From assembly GCA_045579305.1 (NCBI GenBank), contig JAZNLY010000112.1, positions 1 to 26,913 on the forward strand: a DNA stretch of 26,913 nucleotides. The letters are read 5' to 3'. Shown here piece by piece: positions 18,701 through 25,700 of the stretch; positions within the stretch are counted from its first letter, which is position 1, and every line of letters starts with the position of its first letter. Both the position numbers and the translations under genes were made by a program. This DNA is from Fimenecus sp045579305 (GTDB taxonomy: Bacteria; Bacillota; Clostridia; Oscillospirales; Acutalibacteraceae). Under the pieces are notes generated by a model. The model did not search any database and had not been told where the DNA came from. It was given only the letters and a program-made list of their open reading frames with translations.

Positions 18701-18880
18701 ATCCGTCTTTATGAGGCAGAGGGTACTCGTACAAACTGTTTAATAACACTTAATGAGAATATAACTAAATATGCTGTAACAAATATGCTTGAAGAAGAAA
18801 TTGATAACATTATTGACGGTAATGTTTTAAAAACTCAATTCCCTCCTTTTGAAATCAAAACAATCAAAGCATACTATTAA
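15788..18880 (+). CDS. GH38 alpha-mannosidase, cytoplasmic
   Basis: A 1030-residue retaining alpha-mannosidase. An N-terminal region of about 250 residues has the beta-sandwich typical of bacterial and vacuolar/cytosolic GH38 enzymes. The catalytic domain shows the zinc ligands H262-x-D264 (GHSHMDTAW), the nucleophile D374 in WLPDTFGYS, the YGYGDGGGGP loop at about 462-471, and H579-D580 (NQFHDILPGT). The C-terminal half is the usual large beta-domain. There is no signal peptide. It releases mannose from imported alpha-mannosides; linkage specificity cannot be read here. GGAG eight bases before the ATG sets the start. It is the last gene of its operon and is followed by a hairpin terminator. 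Confidence 0.93.
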   Translation: MLCKQHYEKMVAKLQRFEETLNPYLFTKIQSIPATAFVANEQFHTIPANENFEAISSGWKWGDEGAYCWLKAEYTVPEDLDGKDIFIMPKMGGYEAMLWVDGVPFGTFNTKIVYTSHGNHYCGLIKKNAKANEKIDIAIEYYAGHHYRGCDPFSRDLRQVNTYDFTFENLDICIKNEEINKFYFDLKIVTQLATELPDSSFMKANAINALTEVHKILYYSPEDVSENEFFEAIKSAQPHLTKALSLKNGDASPVAGLIGHSHMDTAWLWHVDETIKKCARTYSNQISLMEQYPEHRFVQSSSCHSDMVRKYYPELFTRIQEKVAEGRYEPNGAVWVECDCNITSGESMIRQFLWGQRFTQKYFNYRSNAFWLPDTFGYSASIPQIMKGCGVDYFLTTKINWNDTNAFPYNTFYWQGIDGTKVFSHFNTTHSWPDVRELRDCLVNEEHQKDQPTVTNKRLMTYGYGDGGGGPQFEMIETARRCEDLYDVPKTYHTTVSDFMHDLEETCVNPNTYRGELYLELHRGTLTNQHEIKYNNRKAELTLRDLEFLTVCESLKKAIPCSAEKTNKLYETLLLNQFHDILPGTCINRAHEECKAQMRQVIKDAKEQIENITNSDENCISVINSLSFERNDVIFADDNGKTVADVIQQTYTDISGNNIRLLDGVKVPALSSVQLNFGESKETNNKPFICDGNTLTTPFAKVEFDENGFISSFVDTVAQRELVDGLPFNTFLMAEDVPMSWDNWDIDADIEMKFKPCATLIERNVVSDGEVAFIVRSKYKISEKSNIIQDMIFFANSPEVRFDTYMDWQDDHRFLKTAFDTDVREDFARHEIQFGYCKRPTTRNNSIEQAKFEVVNHKYTDLSEPNYGITVMNDCKYGISVNGSQISLSLHKGGNHPDVKGDKGLHHAVYSFMPHNCAFGAKAVIQPAYKLNIPHIVSTGIYGVKSLVNVDKPNIIVESIKPCEDENKAFIIRLYEAEGTRTNCLITLNENITKYAVTNMLEEEIDNIIDGNVLKTQFPPFEIKTIKAYY

Positions 18881-18943
18881 TTCACAAAAAAACGTTGCAT
18901 TGAGATTTTCTGCAAAAGTCCGGAAAAATGAACAATGAAGAAG

Positions 18944-18982
18944 CCTCCTATGGTAAAATGAAACCATAGGAGGAATTTTTTT
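18944..18982 (+). terminator. Rho-independent terminator after the mannosidase operon
   Basis: A perfect 11-bp stem (CCTCCTATGGT at 18,944-18,954 with ACCATAGGAGG at 18,963-18,973), an eight-base loop and a run of seven T ending at 18,982. The 3' arm contains an AGGAGG sequence, but the only ATG it could serve opens a six-codon frame. Because an IS relic follows at once, the hairpin may have arrived with that element instead of belonging to the operon. Confidence 0.8.
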
Positions 18983-18989
18983 GCCATGA

Positions 18990-19140
18990 AAATACGAACA
19001 CATTAACAAAGTAAAACCTGATACTTATGATAATGCCGGTATTCTCACAAGTGAGTATATTCATTTTTACAACAATGTGAGAATTCAATAAAAAAACAAA
19101 ACTGACTCCGTATGAAAAACGAAATCAGTTTATTGCTTAA
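18990..19140 (+). pseudogene. C-terminal relic of an IS3-family transposase
   Basis: In one frame (from about 18,990) the translation contains PDTYDNAGILTSEYIHFYNN followed by VRIQ and a stop. Shifting frame by one base at the A-run near 19,090 restores KTKLTPYEKRNQFIA and a stop at 19,140. Together these match the conserved end of IS3/IS150-type transposases (the YIxFYNxxRxQ...LTPxExR block). Only about 48 codons survive, and the frameshift means no function. It marks a past insertion between the sugar island and the minus-strand peptide locus. Confidence 0.8.
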
Positions 19141-19221
19141 AAATTTTATATTCATCACAATAATGGTGCTTTTTTGTGCTGTCCGTATAATCCGTGACAG
19201 TTCACATTTACTGTAGCTCTG

Positions 19222-19617
19222 TTATTTTCCACAATAAATACTTATTGCTTCACAGATAAACTCAGCAGTGCCATTGCCATGCTTATCTATATTGTTTTTA
19301 AATCGCTCATCGCACACATAAATCTGACCAAGACCTGCTAAAATCTCGTTTGTGCAATGGTAATAATTTTCGGTAATATGATTCTGAAGCATTTTCACAA
19401 GACTTTGTACAACGTAAGATTCCGGCTCTTCATCATTTCTCATACATACGGAAAATTCAGCAAGAATATTATCCATTCCGTCTGCAAGAATATTCCACTT
19501 ATCCTGAGAATAGTTTTTTGTCTTTTCCTGATGCTCTTTATATGCATCGGTTTTGCCCCATTTTTCTTTCACTTCTTGTTTATAATTTTCAAATTCACTA
19601 TTATCAAAACACTTCAC
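19222..19617 (-). CDS. Stand-alone TipAS-like antibiotic-binding domain protein
   Basis: A 131-residue soluble protein matching the C-terminal TipAS domain of TipAL/Mta-type MerR regulators: KEKWGKTDAYKEH (residues 17-29), YSQDKW (36-41), YYHCTNEILAGLGQIYV (85-101) and NIDKHGNGTAEFI (109-121). In Streptomyces TipA this domain binds thiopeptide antibiotics, covalently through cysteine; here C88 and C102 are candidates. The MerR helix-turn-helix half is absent and is not found upstream. The start is GTG at 19,617 with AAGGAG eight bases before it, so this is an independent gene and not a chance fragment. A 19-bp-spacer promoter lies just upstream. It could sequester a peptide antibiotic (immunity) or bind another ligand. 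Confidence 0.8.
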   Translation of the reverse strand: MKCFDNSEFENYKQEVKEKWGKTDAYKEHQEKTKNYSQDKWNILADGMDNILAEFSVCMRNDEEPESYVVQSLVKMLQNHITENYYHCTNEILAGLGQIYVCDERFKNNIDKHGNGTAEFICEAISIYCGK

Positions 19618-19659
19618 AATATTTTCTCCTTATTTTCATTTTTATCACTACACGAAGCA

Positions 19660-19690
19660 ATTACAGTCCATAACGTAACATGAGAGTCAA
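19660..19690 (-). promoter_or_regulatory. Long-spacer (19 bp) promoter of MerR-activated type
   Basis: On the minus strand TTGACT (19,685-19,690) and TGTAAT (19,660-19,665) are 19 bp apart instead of 17. The spacer carries an imperfect dyad (outer CAT and ATG around TTACGT). Nineteen-base spacers with a dyad between the boxes are the hallmark of promoters switched on by MerR-family activators, including TipAL itself. The transcript would start near 19,653 and reach the TipAS-like GTG after about 36 bases. No MerR gene is present in the window. Confidence 0.6.
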
Positions 19691-19720
19691 TAGGAATTAA
19701 AAAAATTTTGTACTCATCCT

Positions 19721-20866
19721 TTAATTGTGAAAACTATTCTCTATTTTTTTCGCTTCATTCTGAGTAATCTTTGCTGTTTCCTCGCTGAATTTGCAGACAT
19801 ATTCAGGCACACCCGAAAAACTACCTGTTTCTGTATAGCAAACTGCTGCACACACATTACAGAAATGACGATATTTACAAGTCTGGCATTTAATCGGTAA
19901 TGTTATTGAATCCGTATACTCCTTTACCTGTTTCCAAGCCTCAGAAAAACCCAAAGTCCTAATATCAAAGGATTTGTCGATTATGCCACAGGGTGACATC
20001 TCACCTTTTTTATTAATCCACATGCTTGTTTTTCCTGCTCTGCAACGGACTTTGCCAGGCTCAACCTCATCAACACATTCTTTTTCGAACATATCAATGC
20101 CATTTTTCATACCTTCTGCACGACTGATAAATTCTTCAGGCGAATATCTCAAAAGTGACCACCCTACTCTGCACTGTGCCGCTTGAGCCGGACTGAGCCT
20201 TCCATCATTTTCACCTATCAAACCTTCTGCTCGTGTTTTCGGATACATATATGGAGTTGTTTTAATATGTATATTCATTTTCTTTGCAGTATTGAATATA
20301 CCTTCCATATCTTCAAAATTTTCTTTTGTAATGCTACAGTTAAAGCGCACATCAATACCCATGGAAATCATATTTTCAACATTTTTAATTATCGTTGAAA
20401 AACCACGGACACCCGTCAGCCTCTCGTAAGTATCATCGTTTGAACCATAAAGTGACACATTAAGTCTGTTAGGAGGATATTTTTTGAAAAGCTCTGCAAT
20501 TTTACCTTTAAGAAGATAACCATTTGTGTTGATTGAGATTACAAGGCCTAATTTTTTAAGTTCGGTATATATATATGGAAAATCCTCCCTTAAAAGTGGT
20601 TCACCACCTGTAAGGAGTAAAAATATCATACCTTCATTGGCTGCTTGCTTTGCAGTTTCTATCCACCATTCAGCAGATAATTCCTCATCTTTTTTCAGGT
20701 TGCATTCTGCTGTATGCACATAACACATTTTACAGTTGAAATTACATCTTGAAGTCAGTTCAAAGGTACCTGAAACAGGTATGCCCTTGTCCCTTGCTTT
20801 CTGATGAAGATAGAAGGATATCATAGGCTCAGCAGATGAATTTTTTAAATTTACTTCGTTTTTCAT
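19721..20866 (-). CDS. Radical SAM/SPASM peptide-maturase-like enzyme
   Basis: A 381-residue radical SAM enzyme. The AdoMet 4Fe-4S motif is C41-x3-C45-x2-C48 (CNFNCKMC), followed by the GGEPLL motif. The C-terminal SPASM region has a cysteine at RCRAG, one at MSPCG, a dense CxxCx5CxxCx3C cluster and a final cysteine in PEYVC, enough for auxiliary clusters. Such enzymes install crosslinks or other changes on peptides (sactipeptides, ranthipeptides, PQQ/mycofactocin types). No RRE/PqqD domain is obvious. The frame is open up to a TTG at 20,890, directly after the previous stop, but that codon has no ribosome binding site; the ATG at 20,866 is preferred although its AGGT is weak. It is the last gene of the run. 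Confidence 0.85.
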   Translation of the reverse strand: MKNEVNLKNSSAEPMISFYLHQKARDKGIPVSGTFELTSRCNFNCKMCYVHTAECNLKKDEELSAEWWIETAKQAANEGMIFLLLTGGEPLLREDFPYIYTELKKLGLVISINTNGYLLKGKIAELFKKYPPNRLNVSLYGSNDDTYERLTGVRGFSTIIKNVENMISMGIDVRFNCSITKENFEDMEGIFNTAKKMNIHIKTTPYMYPKTRAEGLIGENDGRLSPAQAAQCRVGWSLLRYSPEEFISRAEGMKNGIDMFEKECVDEVEPGKVRCRAGKTSMWINKKGEMSPCGIIDKSFDIRTLGFSEAWKQVKEYTDSITLPIKCQTCKYRHFCNVCAAVCYTETGSFSGVPEYVCKFSEETAKITQNEAKKIENSFHN

Positions 20867-20890
20867 AATATTACCTGTCTCGTCAATCAA

Positions 20891-21727
20891 TCATAATTCT
20901 GACAATTTATTATATAAAAAGTCAACTGCACTCTCGTCCTTAAGACAAGAATAATCATAAATCGGCAATTTTTCAGCCATTAAAGCTGCCAAAGACGAAA
21001 TCAATTCAACGTATTCCTTTGTATTGGTATACGTAAATTTTCCAAGAATTTTCATAAAGCCGTCTATGGCAGATAGTTTTTTTATTTTATTTTCATTTCC
21101 CTTTGAAAGGCAGACAATAGCCTTTATAGGGAATTTTTTGTTTTTGCATATTTTAGATGTTCCACAGAAAGGAATACCGTCTGCAACTATTGTTTCATCA
21201 TCACAATAAACTGCTGCACGGTCACCATTTATTATCTCTGCGTCCTTATATTTTTCCCAAAGTCCTGCCTGAGTTGATTTTCCAATCTGTTTATCACCCG
21301 CAAAGAGAATAGCTTTACCTTCATATGCTATAAATGAACAATGCATTATGCCAATTCCCCTTTTTAACAGCATTGATGGTAAATCTATACTCTCGAACAC
21401 AGAAACTTCTCTGAGAGCGTCAGGATAGTTTATATACAGCTCCGAATCATTCACCTTGCAACCATATTCAACATATTCACCTAGTGAAGCATTATAATAT
21501 GACGTATATATCATTGTGTCTCCGTCATAATAGATTTTTCTTCTCGGAGAATCAAAAATAAGGTCACCATTTTTTTCGGGAAGACTGTCAGTTCTTATTA
21601 TTTTCAAAGAATAGTCCGGTGATGAACCTTCTGAAAGAAAGGAAGAAAATTCTGATTCAGGCCGTATCTCTTCGTCACTTTTTAATTCCACCGAGCATCC
21701 GCAAAAAAGATATTTATTGCACACCAT
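20891..21727 (-). CDS. HPr-kinase-like P-loop protein
   Basis: A 278-residue protein. Residues about 127-195 resemble the kinase core of HprK: a histidine-containing strand MHCSFI, an EGKAILFAG strand, a Walker A loop at 144-151 (GDKQIGKS), a Walker-B-like NGD (D169) and a GIPFCGT loop. The N-terminal 125 residues are unassigned and could be a peptide-recognition domain. True HprK has an N-terminal regulatory domain and phosphorylates HPr Ser46; this protein is different, resembling the HprK-like kinases found beside lasso-peptide and radical SAM genes, some of which phosphorylate peptide side chains. It overlaps the lipoprotein gene by 14 bases and abuts the radical SAM gene, so co-expression is near certain. 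Confidence 0.75.
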   Translation of the reverse strand: MVCNKYLFCGCSVELKSDEEIRPESEFSSFLSEGSSPDYSLKIIRTDSLPEKNGDLIFDSPRRKIYYDGDTMIYTSYYNASLGEYVEYGCKVNDSELYINYPDALREVSVFESIDLPSMLLKRGIGIMHCSFIAYEGKAILFAGDKQIGKSTQAGLWEKYKDAEIINGDRAAVYCDDETIVADGIPFCGTSKICKNKKFPIKAIVCLSKGNENKIKKLSAIDGFMKILGKFTYTNTKEYVELISSLAALMAEKLPIYDYSCLKDESAVDFLYNKLSEL

Positions 21728-22409
21728 AATCTACAAACATTACCTCGCTGTTTTCCTTGCTGAAATGTGTAGCAGAAAGTTGTTTGAACTCCCCTGCTTT
21801 TAATTTACCGGCATTTGAACGAAATGTGATTCCACCAAGATAAGTACCATCAGCATCCTTTTGCTTATAGTAAACATAAACATCATAAGTCATATCATCT
21901 TTACTGATATTTTCAATGTTAATCACAGAATCAAGTGGAGTTATATTGAATTTATCACTGTTAAGCGAAACTTCTCTTTCAAAAAACACCTTATTTTCTT
22001 CTCTTATACCAACAATTTTTTCTTCCTGTGAAATTGTCCGTGCATTTTTTTCACAAACAGTCACAGTTTTACCTGAAGGCAGTGTTGTTATCTCAAAAAG
22101 GTATTCATTTTTTTCTGTTGTAACATAAATTCTCACAAGCCGTAGGTACTTATCAGAAGTGTTAGTAACTTTCAAAGCGAAAACATCATCTTTTGTATTA
22201 AAACTTCCGTCTTCAGGAAATTCTTCATTAAAAAGAAACGCGTCAATAATTTCCAGGTCGTTACTGATTGTAAACGGAAGTTCAATACCATGAAAAGTCT
22301 TTTTTGCTGACTCTTCGTCACCCTTAACATCAGTTTTCTTTTCACAACCTGTAAAAAGAATCAATATTGATGCAAGAAATATTGATAAAAATCTTTTTAA
22401 TCCTTTCAT
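21714..22409 (-). CDS. Lipoprotein of unknown function in the peptide operon
   Basis: A 231-residue predicted lipoprotein: positive N-terminus, hydrophobic stretch 7-20 and a lipobox LFTGC with the lipidated C22. The mature part is polar and rich in beta-strand-like segments, with no family I recognise; an Ig-like or DUF-type sandwich is possible. It should sit on the outer face of the membrane. An AAGGAG site five bases before the ATG gives a firm start. It lies between the four-cysteine peptide and the kinase-like gene, separated from the peptide by a hairpin. It may be a peptide chaperone, immunity or anchoring protein, but there is no direct evidence. Confidence 0.7.
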   Translation of the reverse strand: MKGLKRFLSIFLASILILFTGCEKKTDVKGDEESAKKTFHGIELPFTISNDLEIIDAFLFNEEFPEDGSFNTKDDVFALKVTNTSDKYLRLVRIYVTTEKNEYLFEITTLPSGKTVTVCEKNARTISQEEKIVGIREENKVFFEREVSLNSDKFNITPLDSVINIENISKDDMTYDVYVYYKQKDADGTYLGGITFRSNAGKLKAGEFKQLSATHFSKENSEVMFVDYGVQ

Positions 22410-22431
22410 AATGTCTCCTTAAATAAATCGT

Positions 22432-22465
22432 AAAGCCGAGTCACCGATTAAGGTGTCCCGGCTTT
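22432..22465 (-). terminator. Hairpin between the small peptide gene and the downstream genes
   Basis: AAAGCCG and CGGCTTT (outer arms at 22,432-22,438 and 22,459-22,465) plus CACC/GGTG inside form a two-part stem. On the minus strand it follows the peptide stop codon by eight bases and is not followed by a clear T run, so it is more likely a partial terminator or an mRNA-stabilising or processing hairpin than a full stop. That arrangement is common where a precursor peptide must be made in excess over its modifying enzymes. Confidence 0.55.
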
Positions 22466-22473
22466 AACATAAA

Positions 22474-22710
22474 TTATGATTCAAATACGTTCATATCTGC
22501 TGTCGGAACGTGATAGCAGAGACTATCTTCAATACCTGGGAAGTATGCCATACAAACACCTTCAGGGAAAACTGTAAGTCCACCCTGTCCAGGAATTTCA
22601 ACAGGACATGCTGCCGGTGCATTATTGGATTGAATAGCACAACCTGCAGAAATTGAAGTTGAAAGACTTAATTCGTGAAAAGATATATCTGGTTTCATAT
22701 ATTTTTTCAT
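22474..22710 (-). CDS. 78-residue four-cysteine peptide, candidate RiPP precursor
   Basis: A small protein with a basic start (MKKYMKP), a leader-like middle (FHELSLSTSISAGC) and a Pro/Gly-rich tail containing C24, C35, C53 and C65. There is no signal peptide or membrane segment. From memory, short clostridial ORFs with a KPxxxFxxLSxSIxAGC-like opening recur next to radical SAM genes; this is recollection and untested. Its ATG overlaps the stop of the VWA gene (ATGA) and has a very strong GGGAGGTG site five bases upstream, so it should be both coupled and heavily translated. The radical SAM and HprK-like genes downstream are the expected modifiers. It could instead be a small structural partner of the VWA protein. 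Confidence 0.75.
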   Translation of the reverse strand: MKKYMKPDISFHELSLSTSISAGCAIQSNNAPAACPVEIPGQGGLTVFPEGVCMAYFPGIEDSLCYHVPTADMNVFES

Positions 22711-25700
22711 GCTAACACCTCCCTGAAGAATGCCAATACTTTCTTAACCCACTCTATAATCTTTTCCAACAGAGTTGCCTCAGTTACTTGTTCTTCAGTA
22801 ACTGTTATGGTTTCTGTTGTCATTGTTTCACTGACCTTGCCGTTATTAGCATACATAAGAATGTCATATGTGTTTTCACCTGTTTGCTCAACAGTGAATG
22901 TATATGTCCATACCTTGTTGCCGTTTGCGTCATATTTAAAATCAGTAATCTCTGTACCATCGAGTGTAATTCTTGCAACATCTGATGGTGTTGTGATTGT
23001 GAGGGTTACTTCTTTTCCTTCAGTAAGGTTAGTGTCGGACCATTCCATCTGAATATCTTCATTTGTATATGGGAATGGAGCCATAACTGATTTTGCTGTA
23101 GCATAAGCCATTGCAGGAGTTTCTGAATTAACAACAACCTCAAGATTTCCTTCTGCGGCTTTGTTTTCAAATGCCCACTTAAGCTGTGTAAGAGAAAGAA
23201 TTGAATCAGATGTATTTACGATAACAATCGGATACTTTGTCTGATATTTACCTGTTTCTGCAAGTACTGTTTCATCCCATACGATTACAGAAGCTAATCT
23301 TCTGTACATTTCGTGAGCACCGCTTACTGTTACATATCTTGGAACGAGGTCGTTAGTATTCATCAATGCAATTTCTGATTGTTCACCAAATACTGTCTTC
23401 ATACCAAGCTCTATACTTGTAGGTTTGATTTCTGTATTTGATGTAAGGTGGAACGCAATTGCCTGACCCTTTGCAAGGTAAACTTCATTGTTAGGACCCG
23501 CATCACGATACTTATCACTGATACCATTCGCATCAAGTGAACCGATACTATCGATGAAGATTGAACCCTGACTGTATTGTGTCTTATCAAGATTATAAAT
23601 ATCATCGTAGAATGTGTTTGAATCAAGAATTGTCCTTCTCAATTCAGTATAGTTTGGATTATATTCATTATCTTCAAGATATGCATTTCCGATAGCTGAA
23701 TCAGCATCAGGAGTCTGACCTGCAGGATTATAAATTCTTACAGAGTCAACATAAATGTCATATGAACCATCCTTAGCAGTATCAAATATAGTACTGTACA
23801 TTGGCTTGATTACAACTCTGTAGGTACCATAACCAAGTTCACGTGCACTGATTATCGGAACCTGATACAAGTTGTTTTCATTTTCCGGTGTCGGAATAAA
23901 TGTATCATTTTCCTCATCATATGAATAACCGTAATATGTCTGAACAATATAGTTCTTATAAAGCTTTGTTTCACCGTCTTTGTAAACTGATACAATAACA
24001 GAACCTGTATTGTTATTTGTTACACTGAACAAATCGAAACCTGTACCACAGAATGTAAATTCAGCAGTTGGCTCTTTACCGAGTGCGTCAGCATCAACAC
24101 TTGCGTACTTAGCACTACCTAAAGAATAAGTATAGCTATCATCATAAGCATGGTCCATACCGTAAACATTATTTGCGTCGATTTCAGCAAATGAGAAGCT
24201 ACCCGGTCTGTCTTCTGCCTGGAATTTATCTTCAAGTGTTGTGCCTACATCCTTCCATTCATATCCGTCGCCGTTATTGAATGTAAAGAATGATTCTTCA
24301 TAGTAAATACTTGTTGCTGGAATTACTGTTACAGTTGTGTAAAGGTAAATTCCCTCATCTGTAAGATATTCATAATAGAATACATTTTCAGTATCCATTG
24401 TGAGATTTGTTGGAGTGTAAACAAGTTTATCTCCTTCAATAACAACTGTTCCGTTTTCGAGAGTGAGACTATTTGAAGCATCAACAAGTCTGCTTTCCTC
24501 GTATGGCATATTGTTAAGTTCTGTACCATCAGCAAGTACAGTACCAATTGCATTGAGTTTACCACTGTTTGCATTGATATCGTTTGCAACAGCACTTATT
24601 TTCACAGGAAGACCATAGTCAATAACAACACTATCAGGAACAATACCGCCTACACGAAGAACTGCAAATGAAACGTGAGTATTCATATAGTCACTTACAT
24701 TCGGAACAACACCGTCGCCACGGTAAACATTATTACCATCACGGAAATATGTTGTCTTGATATCTGCTTTATCGTTGATTATTGCCTGACTTGGGTTGTC
24801 ACCACTTGAAGCAGCAACACTGTAAGATGTGTCTTCATTAAAGAGAATATAGCCCGCAGGAAGCTTATCCTTAGCAACAAGAGTAACTGCCGCATAGTCA
24901 CCGGCACTGTTAAGAATGAGCTGTTCAGATTTTTCCTGTCCTACGAGAACTCTTTCTGCGAACGGAACAACAACACCATCCTTGTTAACAGGTTCACCCT
25001 TGTCATTTACAAGGTAGAATTCATAGTTAACAACTGCATCTTTCCAAGCCATTGATGGCATTGGGAATACCTGATGACATTCATTACCACGATAGTTCAC
25101 ATAGTCAACATAAGCGTATTCGTTAGTATAGTATGTACCGCCTTCTCTTTCACCCTCTGCAGAGCCTTCAAGATAAGCATAGTACTTAAGAGTTATTTCA
25201 TCTCTTGTGATATCACCGACATTCCATGAGAATGTTTCGGTTGTTAAATCATAAGTTACCTTTGAACCTACAATCTTATTCTGAGCAGAATCATAAATAT
25301 TCTGACTGCCCATAAGGTTTGAGTATGCAGCGGTGAGATTACCGTTAGCATCTGTTTCAAAAGTAATTGTTTCGATTGCTGTATATTCGTTTCTTGTACC
25401 ATCACTGTTAAGTGTCCATGAACCAATTTCAATATATGGAGCAGGGTCAAATGTGATAGTAGCCATACCATTGTCAATAGTCAATGCTGGAGCAAACTGT
25501 AATTTGAAGTTTTCACCCATCTTGTCAGTAACAACAGCGTTGTTAGCAGCAAAGAGAATTTTTCCGAGAATACTATCGTAAGCAGCCTGGATATCGCCTT
25601 CTGCATAGTAATAGTTTTCAGGAGCAGTTGCCATATTTGTCAGGATGTCGCCTGTAAGAGTACCAGGTACACCTGCCTCGAAACCGATTGTGAAGATTGT

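Noticed and set aside
18968..19007. AGGAGG in the hairpin arm followed by an ATG as a small gene
   Set aside because: The frame closes after six codons, and the ribosome site is explained as part of the terminator stem.
19179..19200. Hairpin CTGTC...GACAG downstream of the TipAS-like gene as a terminator
   Set aside because: No T tract follows on either strand in the right position; it may be a leftover of the IS element or chance.
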